In this document: in pieces, positions 9,780 to 21,305 of the stretch | Position numbering within the stretch: position 1 is the stretch's first letter | Layout: each line of letters starts with the position of its first letter | NCBI GenBank assembly: GCA_023053685.1 | Contig: JALIGW010000001.1 | Location: forward strand, 68,511,740 to 68,575,739 | Reading direction: 5' to 3' | Source: Diadophis punctatus similis | Taxonomy: Eukaryota; Chordata; Lepidosauria; Squamata; Dipsadidae | Length of the DNA: 64,000 nucleotides | The notes under the pieces: model-generated | What the model was told of the DNA's origin: nothing | Databases searched by the model: none | The model's input: the letters and a program-made list of their open reading frames with translations, nothing else | Position numbers and translations under genes: made by a program

Positions 9780-10770
9780 ATAAGGGATTTTCAGTGTTGA
9801 TTTTCTTACTTTTTCTTTCTTTCCATCTTCAATGACTTCGTAATACTGTTTCTTTTTTCTTTTAACAGCTCTCTTAAATTCTTTAAGTTCCTTCCTGAGA
9901 TCTTTGTCTTTCCTGGTTTTGACTTCTCTTGGCAATTTCCATTGCCAAGATCATGACTTCAGAGCAATTCTTGATCTTCCTAAAAATTGTGGGTGCATGT
10001 TCAAGATTATATTATGGAAACTCATTGTCTTTGTTCTTCTACTTTAGCTTGACTTGACTTGACTTGGAGCATGCATACCAGCAGTTTCTGATCTGTTACA
10101 GTCAATCCCTGGCCATGTCTTTGCTCTAGTAACTGGGCTCTTCAATCTGTCTGTAGTAATAATAAAGTCTGTAGTAATATTATAGGCAGATTGATTTCTA
10201 TGTACTCTATCTGATGATGTCCACATATAAGGCACCTTGATTGTTTGAAGAATATATTAACAACAAAGCTATTGTTGGATTGTGGGAAATGATAAATTGT
10301 CCTTCTGTTTCATTTCAGTTTCCTAGGCATAAAGTCCAAATGTTTTCTTAGCAACTTTAGTGTTGTAGCCGCCAACAACAAGAAACTTAGCTTGCTTGCA
10401 AGTTCTGTTATTTCTGAATGAATACCAAACATATCAATCTCCTCTTCTTTTGCATTAGAACATAAATGTGGATGGTTGTCATATAAAAGGGCCATACATG
10501 AAGTCTGATTAATATTAACTGGTCATTGACTGAAGTGTATCCAAGTATTGTCTTTGTTATATCCTTCTGGCCATGAAAACAATAGCATTCCTTTTTTTCC
10601 CCATGTCTTAAATATGAAAATATGATCTTCTGGCTGAAAATTTCCAATTCCGGTCTATTTCAATTTGCTGATGTGGCTGATTTATTTCATTTTGCCCTGT
10701 AGTAAGCTTTTCAATATTCATGTTTCTTACATTTGGTGTTTCCACTGAAATTCTATCTTTGTCATGCTCC
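9780..10770 (-). mobile_element. RTE-clade LINE, endonuclease-domain remnant
   Basis: Successive minus-strand frames show KTILGYTSVNDQLILIRLHV with FYMTTIHIY (10647-10440), then MWTSSDRVHRNQ (10235 onward), then TWPGIDC. That is the order of the apurinic-type endonuclease in RTE/BovB-like elements: a gyn..dR...irl block, 'I.iyAPT', 'yTW.SpdG..rNQIDyi', 'rpG.D'. Upstream, NMNIEKLTTGQNEI probably belongs to the N-terminus. Frames shift several times, so the copy is old. The lysine-rich tail at 9935-9780 precedes an RT domain that is missing. Confidence 0.7.
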
Positions 10771-12490
10771 CAGGCTTGGTAATAGGAGTAAACAGAAGCA
10801 TTAGAATGTCTTGTGAATTATGACATCATGTCTTAATTATCGAGTCCTGAAAAGAAACAATCGAAATGAACTATCCCTCCTGTTCATGCTTCTATACTTT
10901 CCAAAATGTGCTTGATTTGCCTCTGTATAAGAAAGAATATTGGGCTACATAGGTCCCTCATTAAGGTTCTTCTACTTGTATTCTTATGGACTGCTTCAGC
11001 CCTTTAGGATAAAAAAAAACTAGTTAAAAACGCTTTGGACAAATTGTAGACAGCTAAAAGATGATGCCCAGATAATATGCAAGTACCAAAATCAAAACTA
11101 TAACAAGTTTTAGCTTCATGCATAAAGTAATAGAATTTCACCAGTGTAATTTTGGGTGATGATTTGCACTCATATCAACAATTATCTAAAATGTCTACTT
11201 ATATTTTAGGAATTTCTAAAAAAAAAAATCCTACCACTGCATGCTACTTTTCCCCCAAAATCTTAATTAAAATTGATAGAATTTTCCACATTAGAAGTCT
11301 AATAATTGGATCTTCTGTGTATATATTTGTTTATTCAAAACAAATATTTTACTGGCTCTGTTGCCTAGCTACAGTTTATGTTACCCAAGACTTTGCTGAA
11401 AAATAATTTTAAAAAATTAAGGTGGGTAGGTAGATACCCAGTGAATGGACTTTTATTCACAGAATGTTTCTATACCTTCCTCATTAGACATAAAAATAAG
11501 ATGAAGTTGGAGAATTAAAGCCTGTGTTTGCCAGATACAAGACTAAATGAAGCTAAATTTAATGGGAATGAATATGTAGGCAATGCACTCCTACAGCACT
11601 GTGATAATTTTATTTGTAAACAAATGTGAAATCTTCATGATAAGTAGGGAAATCTCTGCATTAATAAAGGAATAAACAAACAGCGTTGCCAATGCTGTTT
11701 ATATATTCTCAGCTTTGGAAAAGAGATTTTATCATTAAAGAATACCTTGGGCAAAAGAAGAAGCAAATAGCAGCAATTGAAACCTTAATTTATATCCCAG
11801 CATAAAATTTATAGAGGTCTATAAAAATGGACATGTTGGAAGCATGTATGTGGTACTATTTGGACATAACCTGTACCATTACAATTCTGAAAAAAGATAG
11901 AAGAAAGCCATATTTTGGAAGAATTTTATGTGAATAATGTGATTCACTTGTTTATGTGAACATAGCCATAGGGAGGAAAAAATATCATTTATTGTATTCA
12001 GGAAGCATCTACAAATAATTCTGAAATACATCTTGGGTAAGCCAGGAAATCTACATAGTTTACCATATAAGTATTGTACTCCCCTTCTCTGGTGGTTTTT
12101 ATAGCTGCAGTCTATTAAAAAATAAACATTCAAAGTATTGCTAATTTTGTAACCAAACTGGAATGAAACTATCCATGAGAACTATACCCCTTTTGCTTAT
12201 TTTCGTTATTATTTTTAAAGAATAATAAATAGGCACATGAGAGTGCTGGGGAACCAGAGGTCTTGACCTCCCCCAAATCAGCACAATTTTTTCGGGAATA
12301 AACTGCAATTATTTTGTATGATTTCTTAGGAGATTAATTAAAGTTTTTTTTTCCTTTTTCATGTGACATATTGTATCTCTGTACACTTCTGACTAATGGG
12401 TTTATTTATTTCCCACCCCCTATACAACAAGGTACTATGCTATACTTTCACCAGAAGACCAGAAGTTCTCCAGATGGACAGAAAGTTCTT
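10771..12490. other. Unique AT-rich sequence
   Basis: No repeat or gene recognised. ORFs of 84 codons at 11152 (+) and 11879 (-) carry no motif. Confidence 0.45.
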
Positions 12491-12492
12491 TT

Positions 12493-12540
12493 GGACCATC
12501 CCTCTACTTGATTATTGGACCATCCCTCTATTTGATTAGT
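12493..12540 (+). repeat. Two-copy 24-bp tandem duplication
   Basis: The unit begins ggaccatccctcta and is repeated once with two differences, followed by a partial third 'ggacca'. Confidence 0.8.
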
Positions 12541-12721
12541 GGACCATGTGTTTCCCTATATTGGAATACCATCCAGGCTGGATAGTATTCTTCTTCTTCT
12601 TCTTTTCCTGTAACGCCTCCAAAACCAAATGTGTGGAGGGGATGGGTATAGGTGGGGCTGATAAATAGGTTAGAGTTTGTTTTACTGTAATCATTTGCTG
12701 TTTGGATCCCTGTAATGTACA

Positions 12722-13255
12722 TTGTGTGGGGCTGCCCCAACGACCTTTTGGAAGCTACATTTGGTCCAGCATGTGATGGTGTGGTTAGTTATGGATGTAC
12801 CAGATAACATTCATTCATCCATTGAGTACCTCAATTTTGTGAACTGCAAGGACTCCTTATAGAATTCTGGGTGGAATTCAAAGTGTTCATTCTACCTTTA
12901 AAGCCCTTCCTGGAACAGGTTATCTGCAGGAGTTTCCATATCTCTTGTCTCCCTCCCACAAGATCCAGCAGGGTAAGCATGCTTCAGATCACTTCTTTGG
13001 ACCAAGACAACCTAGTAGGACTCAGGAAGCCTTTCTTCTCTTTCTCAGTGCCAACCCTTCAAAACAAGTTACCTCCCAACTTTCAGATTGCCCTACTCAA
13101 TTCTTTTGGCCTTCTATATGGCCTTGAAAGCCTGGAAGTTTCGCCCCCCATTACGATGGTCAATCATTTGTTAAGAGACTATTTGAAGCCATGACAGCAC
13201 TGAACAAATGGTGTTCAACCTTAGTATTCTGGCCATGCCAGCATCCCTGCAGTTA
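12722..13255 (+). mobile_element. Decayed CR1-L3-like LINE C-terminal fragment
   Basis: Plus-strand frames read PTRSSRVSMLQITSLD (12956-), then FGPRQPSRTQEAFLLFLSAN, then TLQNKLPPNFQIA. These are the L3 C-terminal blocks (cf. PtrpsRvg.LQvpS, rkAFf, lWNkLPpeirla). Several frameshifts separate them. No microsatellite tail remains. Confidence 0.65.
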
Positions 13256-13399
13256 TGTGATCATGATAAGGGCACGTGTCAACCAGTTTGCACTTATCAC
13301 TGGATGCAGCACTTCACAATGACATAATCTTCAGTTACAACCTTGCCTGCTGACTATCCCAGAAAGTCAATGGGGAAGCCAGCAGGAAGGGTTGCAAGC
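13256..13399. mobile_element. Left part of a MITE split by a SINE
   Basis: Blocks such as 'atgtgatcatgat', 'acttatcactgg' and 'aaagtcaatggggaagcc' resemble the interior of the 'aggtagtc' MITE family (see 40105). The presumed right part is at 13890-14096. Confidence 0.4.
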
Positions 13400-13510
13400 T
13401 GCTCTTGCCTCACAATCAGGAGGTTGTGAGTTCGATCCTAGGTAGAGGCAGATGTAAGGGTTGGACTAGATGACCTAAAAGGTCCCTTCCAACTCTGTTA
13501 ATTTGTTAAG
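13400..13510 (+). mobile_element. tRNA-headed SINE with CR1-type 3' end
   Basis: It has a B-box-like block (gtgagttcgatccta) and then 'ggttggactagatgac', 'aaggtcccttccaactctgt'. The latter is the 3' terminal motif shared with CR1 LINEs, so the SINE was probably mobilised by CR1 machinery. A second, shorter copy is at 55858. Confidence 0.7.
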
Positions 13511-13889
13511 TCAGAAGGGTAAGTTTTCCTCACATGTATACCCTCCCCAGCCCCTTTGCTTATGCTGCATTGGCCACTCATGCACTCCTGTGGACTCCCT
13601 GACCCACAGTACACCCACACACTGTTCCTGACCTGCACTTTGCTTCTCACACACTCCTTCACAGTCCCATGGCCTCGTCTCAATCTATTCAACATCTCTC
13701 ATACACCCTCTCACACAATCTTGCACTTTTATAGGTCAACCTCCTTGACCTGCACTGTGCCTCTTATGCACAGTGTGCACTCATCCTAACCCATGCTGCA
13801 TCTCTCACATACCCCATCAGCCTCTTGCACCTCCTCCCTAAACTTCCCCAGCATCCTTGCACAATTCCTCACTTCCTTCCTCTTCCAGC
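13511..13889 (+). repeat. Pyrimidine-rich degenerate repetitive block
   Basis: CT/CA-rich sequence with imperfectly recurring motifs ('gacctgcact.tgc.tct', 'catgctgca', 'tctcacacac'). It could be a decayed minisatellite. The ORFs across it are low in complexity and not credible as genes. Confidence 0.4.
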
Positions 13890-14096
13890 AGCAGTCACTT
13901 ATATGTCTGCTGGCCAGGGATTTATGGGATGCCAGCAGGAAGTTTCCTCACCTAACAATCGCGGGATTTTGTTAACAATGGCAACAGGGATTGCGGGGAT
14001 TGCTATCACCAAACAATATAGTTGCGCTTTTTGAGCACATAGTTTAGCAATGGAAATGTTGGTTCCAATTGCTATGATAAGTCAAAGACTACCTAT
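13890..14096. mobile_element. Right part of a MITE ('gactacct' end)
   Basis: It ends 'gataagtcaaagactaccta', matching the terminal motif 'aatcaaggactacctgta' of the element at 40105. Probably the partner of 13256-13399. Confidence 0.45.
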
Positions 14097-15275
14097 AATT
14101 GGAGCAGTAGGTTGAATGAGCCCATTCTGTAATAGCTTGGGGATTTTGAAAGTGTTTGTAAATTGACCCAGTTGTGTTGCATTATGCTTGATGGTTTTTT
14201 TGGTTTGATGGTAATTTTATCTGTTAATCCTATATCAATACCCATAATTGCTATTTGCAATTCATATAATTCAGTTGAATAAATAAATATGAAACTGGTC
14301 ACTGTATGCCTCATATTTGAAGAACACTATCAGAATACAGAGCACAGACAATTTTTAATAGCTGAACATTCATTCAAGATCCAGAAGCAGCATTAAAATT
14401 GGGGGGGAAACACCAAGGAGGTATTTAGATGCCTCAAACCAGTGAAACTTTTCTCATTGTATAATCTTTATTTTTAAAATGCATGTTAATAAATTAATTG
14501 GTGCCTCATACCAGCAAAACCTTTCTCAATATAATTTTTTAAAATGCATTTTAGCTAATTGGCGAAGACAGTACACTAAGTACAATTTGCTTCATAAAGT
14601 GAAAAAAATTTCCCTCTCAACACCTTCAATTCATAAATGCAACTACCTTATCTATTTTTAATAAATTTCAGTAAAATATTTGTTTTTCTCCTCTAACAGC
14701 TTGTTTAGTATTCGCTGAATTCCACCATAGTAGAGCATTTTCCCCTCTCTCAAGACTTGCTTAAGGAAAATAAATAGATCTTCAGTAAGAAGAAACATTC
14801 ATTTTTAGAGGTTAGAGTATTGAGTCAATAGCATTACATAGAGGAGAGATGAAAGATTGTGCATGAAATACAATGAAAAATAATTTGAACCTTGGCATCA
14901 TGTACACATTTTCCTTCTTTTTGAAGTTGACATTATTCTAGCTGAAAATACCTTAGGACATCCACTTTGCAAGCTCCATTAAATAAAACAAAAGAAAAGT
15001 TTGATGAAATGACAAGCAGTCTTGCTTTGGGAAAGGAGCTTCCATAGAAGAAAAACCACAAATACCTAAATCCTGTTGTATTAATGTGACTAGAGAAGAG
15101 AGCTGAATTTCCTGCTTTCTTTTCTTTTCTTTTTTGTTCCCAAAGAGGAACAAAACAAAATTGTCATTGAGCATCTCAAGGCTAATCCAGCTCAAGTGGA
15201 CAATACATGGGCCAAACGGGAAAATACAGGGATCTGAGGACAATATTAGGCAAAGAAATGGTGCCATCTTTTTTT
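14097..15275. other. Unique AT-rich sequence
   Basis: Nothing recognised. The 108-codon minus-strand ORF at 14953-15279 has no motif. Confidence 0.45.
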
Positions 15276-15288
15276 CCAAACTCTTCTC

Positions 15289-15758
15289 TCTTTTTTTTAA
15301 AAAAAATTAATTTTTATTTGGTTATATACATTAAAAAAGACAAATAAACATTAAACAGAACAAAACAGTACATTTACATTTATACATATATACCTCTAGG
15401 GTTATCTTACAGTAAGTTATCCCGATGATCAATTTTGCTTATGCATGATTTACTATACATGCTATATTTTCATTACAATTTTTGTCTAAATATACATACT
15501 TGTACTACCTAATATTATTGAAATCTTAGATATATATATATATATTAATAAATTAAACACTAGTCGATATATTTTGTTTTCTCCTTTCAAGCCAATTATA
15601 AAATAAACTCCAAGTTTTATGGTATTCCGAATCTTCTTTCTCGTTTAACTCCATTGTCATTTTGTCCAATTCTGCGCAATCTAAGATCTTTTTAATTATT
15701 ATGCTTTCAGTTGGTACATTCCCTTGTTTCCAATGCTGTGCCAGACATATTCTCACTT
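15289..15758 (-). mobile_element. L1 LINE 3' end, 5'-truncated, with 13-bp TSD
   Basis: Minus-strand translation gives the L1 ORF2 C-terminal signature W K Q G N V P T (15730-15709 region), with a downstream WSLFYNWLERRK and stop. This matches vertebrate L1 ORF2 ends (a WK....P....W block). A long AT-rich 3' UTR runs to an A-rich tail (T-run at 15291 on plus). The flanks ccaaactcttctc (15276-15288) and ccaagctcttctc (15759-15771) are a 13-bp duplication with one mismatch. That is the expected product of target-primed insertion and indicates a fairly recent event. Confidence 0.85.
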
Positions 15759-15771
15759 CCAAGCTCTTCTC

Positions 15772-16229
15772 ATTCCACTTGAAAGAGAATTTGCTTTAGA
15801 AATTCTTGCAAAGGATAATTTCTCCTGGGTGGATTAAGGAATCCTTTCACATATTTAGTGACGGAGTGGTTTAAGAGTGTCTTCAAAGTCAGTTTTCCCA
15901 GATATCCAGTGCCGTATCTTTTCAGCCTTCAAATAAATCTGAAGGAGTCATATGGCTTTTCCCTCCTATGGTATTTTTTTAGTAGCAGAGCTATTGAATG
16001 TTATCACTCAATGGGGAGTCCCGTGCTTGAGAAATTGCTGGAGATTTTCTACTTGCTCTGGAGAAATTCTGAGAAATCATACATCCAATTTATGGAACAT
16101 CCTCTCCTCAAAAGGTACAGATGGGCCTTACTCTAACAGCATTTTGAAAACTAGTCAGAGCAATTATTCTAACAGATATCTGGTCTTTAGGTTAGCTTCA
16201 TAGAATGGTAAACTAGATGAGTTCATGGA
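15772..16229. other. Unique sequence
   Basis: No recognised repeat. Overlapping ORFs at 15858 and 15952 (+) have no motif. Confidence 0.4.
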
Positions 16230-16345
16230 TTATTTTTATTATTTGTATCTGAATTTTAATATCTTTTTTTATCTTGACTTTGTTGTTCCCTACCCACCAT
16301 CTGATTGGAGTGCGCTATAAGTGTACATCAATCAATCAGTTAATC
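16230..16345 (+). mobile_element. Possible LINE 3' UTR remnant (L3-like)
   Basis: 'ttgtatctgaattttaat ... cccaccatctgattggagtgc ... tataagtg' followed by (ATCA)n resembles a heavily decayed L3 3' end. No coding support. Confidence 0.3.
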
Positions 16346-16452
16346 ACTCTGCCATCAAATTGGGTTTAGAATGTCAAAAGGTGTGTGTGTGTGTGTCTTT
16401 AAGGGACTTCAGCCACTCCATTTTATCTTCCTTTCCCTGCCCCAGTGTTGTA

Positions 16453-16703
16453 AAGGTAAAGGTAAAGTTTCCCCCGCACATGTGTGCTAGTCGTTTCTAG
16501 CTCTAGGGGCGGTGCTCATCTCCATTTCTAGGCCGAAGAGCCAGCGCTGTCCAAAGATGTCTTTGTGGTCATGTGGCTAGGTTGGCAGAAGCTGGGACAG
16601 GTAACGGGAGCTCACCCCATTATGCGGCGCTAGGGATTCGAACCGCTGAACTGCCGACCTTCTGATCGACAAGCTCAGCGTCTTAGCCACTGAGCCACTG
16701 TGT
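16453..16703 (-). mobile_element. Sauria-type SINE with perfect 12-bp TSD
   Basis: On the minus strand it has a tRNA-like head (gtggctcagtggctaaga, B box ggttcgaatccctag). The body carries the conserved 'ttctgccaacctagcca' and 'ccagcgctggctcttcgg' blocks, and the tail is (ttaccttta), the BovB-type 3' end described for this squamate SINE family. The 12-mer cccagtgttgta lies at 16441-16452 and 16704-16715. The intact TSD and well-kept boxes suggest a young copy. Confidence 0.93.
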
Positions 16704-16715
16704 CCCAGTGTTGTA

Positions 16716-17655
16716 GTCAGCCAATATTCTATGGTTATTGTTTCACCGTTTCTATACGATAGTCGTTGAGTTATATTTTAGGTTCACAACTGCTTCAAGC
16801 CTTTTTCCCCCTAATTTGTTGTGGCTCTTATGGTTGTTTATACCCCTTATGCCACCAATGGAAAGGTGATGCCATTTTGTTCTGAATGTAAGTAAAAGAA
16901 TAAAAATGATGAGATATGTAAATTATATTTAAATAGAAATTGAGTAGAGAAAATAAATTGTGTGACTCGACCATTTGAAAATAAATTGTTAATATCATTT
17001 AACAATGCATTTACTTAATCAGCTATTACTCTCAGCCTACATATTACATCAGAAGAATCTCTTGACAACGCTGTAGGTAAAATTGATTGAATCACACATT
17101 TTTGAGCAAGGTATTGAATATTTTACAAAAACTGGTATTAATAAAATCTCAAAGATCCAAGACTAGGATTTGAAGTTAAATATATATGTATAGTTTATTC
17201 ACTTAGCCTCCTGTGGAAAAAGTAACAACTGCTGCACTATTAAATAGATCTCTCTTTCTAAATGTACCAGAAAAAAGTGACAAGCTTGGCTACTAGCTGA
17301 TAAAATTATAACTCAATAATTTATTGTACAATAAAAATGTTAATTACTTTTAAGTGTGTGCTCTGTTTTCTGAGAATGTGATATACTTATGCATTTGGAT
17401 TAAATGAATACCTTGTTTTCCCTATCTATTCAGCTTCATATTGAGATAGCAAAAAGCATTTCACTGCTTTTGAAAGGTGCACCCAATCCCTTATGAAATT
17501 GAAGATGAACTACAGCAATCAGCTTCAGTCATCTTATCACAGTTTTACAGCTTTATAATTCTTTCTTGCCTTTTTATTTTAACATGGAATGTGTTGCCAA
17601 AGTGAATTTGAATTATATTAATTGAATCTTCCTATATTTCTAGTACTATAAAGAC
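16716..17655. other. Unique AT-rich sequence
   Basis: No gene or clear repeat is visible. Confidence 0.45.
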
Positions 17656-18222
17656 CACCTAGATTAGAGCAACTAGACACAAAAACAGTTTTTTCCCGAA
17701 CGCCATCACTCTGCTAAACAAATAATTCCCTCAACACTATCAAACTATTTACTAAGTCTGCACTACTATTAATCTTCTCATTGTTCCCATCACCCATCTC
17801 CTCCAACTAATGACTGTATGACTGTAACTTTGTTGCTTGTATCCTTACGGTTTATATTGACTGGTTCCTAATATGATTTGATTGCTTATTTGTACCCAGA
17901 CTATAATTAAGTGTTGTACCCACTGTTCCCTCTAAGGTGCGCGCCCGCGTGGCCGCGCACGTGATCAGAGAACGCCGCGCGGAAGTTTCTAACTTCCTGC
18001 CGGCATTTCCTAATGGGAGAGGCTGTGCGCATGCGCGGCCGCGCAGATGAAACGAGAACGCCGCGCACCTTTTTTTCTCTTACAGGGAACGTTGGTTGTA
18101 CCTTATGATTCTTGACTAACATAACTTTTCTTTTATGTACACTGAGAGCATATGCACCAAGACAAATTCCTTGTGTGTCCAATCACACTTGGCCAATAAA
18201 AAATTCTATTCTATTCAATTCT
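17656..18222 (+). mobile_element. L2-like LINE 3' end, interrupted at 17921-18094
   Basis: The plus-strand frame near 17675-17730 reads LDTK, NSFFPNAITLLNK and stop with small indels (cf. kNSFfP.AV.LLN of L2-type RT). A 3' UTR follows and ends 'cacttggccaataaaaaatt' plus two TTCTA units. The same 3' end, inverted, is at 37869-37942. The UTR is split by a hAT MITE whose TSD (gttgtacc) can be placed exactly. Confidence 0.75.
17921..18094. mobile_element. hAT MITE, family C (ctgttccctctaa ends), 174 bp
   Basis: The ends are cactgttccctctaa and tacagggaacgttg. A perfect 8-bp duplication, gttgtacc, lies at 17913-17920 and 18095-18102. The very GC-rich core includes a 'tgcgcatgcgc' palindrome (18026-18036) within otherwise AT-rich sequence. 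A related element is at 26797. Confidence 0.9.
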
Positions 18223-20001
18223 AAAGTGGCCAACGGTGTAGGAGAAGGATTTTGAGCATAGAACGTGTTGCGACATAGTAGAACCTTTGTCAAATCTCTT
18301 TCTCTCCCTCTCTCTGCCAAAGGTTATCCATTTTTTAACATTAGCATACTGGTTCCTACTTCACAAGCTTATAGTTTTAGAAAAAGTGGAAATATTTTTT
18401 ATGTAAATGGAATCATACAGTTGTCACACTGGCAGCAATGAAAAGAAATCTTGCATATTTTGCATGTACTAATGCAGAGCAAATGATATTCTTCTATTCC
18501 AGCAGCTTAAACCTTCCTACTTTTTCTAATCTGTTCCAAAGGGAATTGGATATTGGACTATTAGATCTATCCAATGGAATGGGAGGGGAGGGGAGGAGAG
18601 AAGATCCAAATGGCCACCAGAGAGAACAGCAAAGAGATATGCAAAACTAACAGTCATTTGTATTTTTGTAGCCAAGATAATGCCAGATCTGTGAAACCAT
18701 CCCCTAACATTTTAGATATGGTGCTCGGAACTTTTCTAAAAGTTTCTGCCCAACTGAAAATTTTAATTTAACAGATGGGAAGAATAATGAAATACATGAG
18801 AAGTCATCAGATCAATCACATTTCATTTAGTCAGTAACATTTAAATGAATTAAATCTACCATAAGTTAAATTTAAAATGCTAGTCTTTGTTATAGACCCA
18901 CTTTCTGTTTAGCTTTGGCTTTGCACACTTTTGAAACTGTAGCTTTCACACATCAACACCAAACAAAGTATGGATCCCCAACTTCACAAACCTCATGTTC
19001 TGTGTTTGGGTTTGGGCATCACATTTCAGAGAACCTCAACAGGTACTGAAAAGGACAACATATGGGTGTTTAGAAGCAAATAGCCTTGTTAATCTATTCA
19101 GAATAATTTTAAAAAAAACTTTTACTCATTTATTTATAAAGTGGGCGGCAAAATTAATAGGAAAATAGTTAATATAAATGCCTCACAGAGCCATAGTTAT
19201 GCTACTACCTTAACATTTTCCTGTGTGTTTATTACAGTTATTTTTACAGTTTTAAAATAGAATGTCTTTCAGCATAAATCCTCTTAGGGTGACTCAGAAA
19301 AAATAAACAGAAATAAGTCTTAAAATATTCAAAAGAAAAAAAAAGACTAAAATGTTAAAAAGGCAACTAAAACAACCAAGCCAGACAAACATAAAAAGAA
19401 TGGAAAACTGAATGACACAAGAAAGTTTTGAAAGTCCAGCATTTACTTTTTAAATTCCATAAAATGTGCTTGTAAGAAAAAGCTCCCAGATGTGAGGCTA
19501 CCAATGCCCCCCCACCCCATAAAAAAAACTTATCACAGATATCTATCAATCTTGGCAGTGGGCCATTACTCAGAGCCCAAGGTCTAAGAAATGTAACAGA
19601 GCTTGAACAAGTGCTTATGGACGAAGAGGGGGGAAATGGAGAAAGTTTTACCATTTATGGTGCTGTTCAGGTATTCATCAAAATAGCTGAAGGCCTCAGA
19701 CTGGGCAAAGAAACAGCTTTTAAGCTATTTTTGGCCCTTCTTTCATCTCTATGTATGCCTGCAGCAAGGCAGTGAATAGGGACGGGGGGGGGGGGACCCG
19801 AAGAACACAGAGATAGATCACCAAGAAAAGACTCGGTTTTGCAGAGTCATTCTCAGCTCTTATTTATTTTCCAGTAGTCAGAGAAAGGATTAATCTCAGG
19901 AATCTTTTGGAGTTAATTGTCCCAACTCATAAATTACTGCATTTGCACAGTACGTTAGATCCCAAAATGATGTAGTTAAATATTAAATAATTAAGTATTA
20001 A
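18223..20001. other. Unique AT-rich sequence
   Basis: No gene recognised. A G-run of 12 lies at 19784-19795. Confidence 0.45.
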
Positions 20002-20186
20002 GAGCCTTGGTAGCGCAGTGGTTAGAATGCAGTAATGCTGGCTACTTCTGCTGACTGCCAGCTGCCAGAAGTTTGGCAGTTCAAATCTCACCAGCTCAAG
20101 GTTGACTCAGTCTTCCATCCTTCTGAAGTGGGTAAAATGAGGACCCAGATTGTTGGGGGCAATATGCTGACTCTGTGAACCGCTTA
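20002..20186 (+). mobile_element. tRNA-derived SINE, 5' half
   Basis: Same family as 1160. It has an A box (gtagcgcagtggttaga), a B box (gttcaaatctcac) and the body to 'gtgaaccgctta', where an L3 LINE interrupts it. The 3' half resumes at 20605. Confidence 0.88.
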
Positions 20187-20604
20187 TTTATTTATTATTT
20201 ATTTTATTTGGGAATTCTTCTATGCCGCCCTACTCCCTAAGGACTCAGGGCGGCGTTCAGCATTTTAAAGAACACCAAACAATAAAATCATTAAAAACAA
20301 ATTTTAAAAAGTTAAAAAAAAGACATACAACACCATGCATACATGGGGGAGACCTCAGATGTAAAATTGTCTCATAACCCTGCTTGCAGGAAGAGCCATG
20401 TCTTAATGGCTTTTCGGAAGGCCAGCAAGGTGGGGATGATTTGGATCTCTGGGGGAAGTTGGTTCCAGAGAACAGGGGCCCCTACAAAGAAGGCCCTCTC
20501 CCTAGGCCCCACCAGTCGGCATTGTTTGGCTGACGGGACCTGGAGGAGACCCACTCTGTGGGACCTGACCGATCGAAGGGAAGTATGAGGTAGAATGCGG
20601 TCCC
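20187..20604 (-). mobile_element. CR1-L3 LINE fragment nested in the SINE
   Basis: The minus strand encodes GLLQVPSAKQCRLVGPRERAF, FVGAPVLWNQLPPEIQI and AFRKAIKTWLFLQAGL, the L3 C-terminus. The L3 3' UTR ('gccctgagtccttagg') and a short (AAAT)n tail at 20187-20210 follow. It is 5'-truncated at 'gcggtccc'. The junctions with the SINE lose or duplicate no more than a base or two, as expected for CR1-clade insertions without TSD. Confidence 0.88.
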
Positions 20605-20652
20605 AGAGGGCTGTAAAGCACTGAGAAGCGGTATATAAGTCTAAGTGCTATT
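20605..20652 (+). mobile_element. tRNA-derived SINE, 3' half
   Basis: 'agagggctgtaaagcac ... gtatataagtctaagtgct' completes the SINE begun at 20002. Confidence 0.88.
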
Positions 20653-21230
20653 TATATCATGGAAAAGTAGTCAGGCTACTACTTACTCTGTCTAGTCCAA
20701 TTTAGCTAACATTCAGTTTATCTATATTGCCTAGTTTTTCTTGCAGAAGGGACAAGCAAGTGCTTCTGAAGGGCAGAAAGGGATGATGATGATCTCTCCA
20801 GTGCTTTGAAATCCACATTGGCTCCTGGTTATGTTATTGTTCCAGACATTCCTGTTTATCTACAACACTCCAGTTTGTTTGCAGGGCAACCTCAGCACCT
20901 CATTGTCTACCTTACAATTGAAGGACCATACCTTCAACAGAGTCAGTCATGCCCTGCAGTAATTTCTATGCCCATCTATCAACTCTGCTGCTATAGCACT
21001 GTGATTGAGAACTTTGGTGACTCTAGAGAAGATTGTCAATTGAAAACCGTACAGATTTTAAAACATGTTTTCTTCCGGAGCAATTTCCTCTTGGACTTTA
21101 AAACTAAAAGTTTACACATTTCCCATGTTATTGATTTTCCAATCACCTTACATAGAAGGGTTCCACTTACAACTTCCAGATTAAAGGAGAAGAAAAAGGT
21201 AGGGGGGCATGGCTGTAGGCAAATAGTCCA
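20653..21230 (+). other. Unclassified stretch with a 191-codon open frame
   Basis: The plus-strand frame 20806-21381 stays open for 191 codons, the longest frame in the window apart from none with homology I know. It has no signal peptide, repeat or domain I recognise. It runs into a LINE-tail-like segment after 21233, and no convincing start context or splice pair marks it. It may be chance or an eroded unknown element. Confidence 0.25.
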
Positions 21231-21232
21231 AT

Positions 21233-21305
21233 TGTATTTTATTTATTTATTTCATTTGTCAAAACATGTACAAGATAGCAGGTATGGTATAGACATGATA
21301 ACCTG
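21233..21305 (-). mobile_element. Possible LINE 3' tail remnant
   Basis: 'tttatttatttatttcattt' followed by 'gtcaaaacatgtacaagata' looks like the inverted 3' end of a LINE whose UTR ends near 'atgcttgacaaataaac', compare 31350-31375 on plus. Confidence 0.5.
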
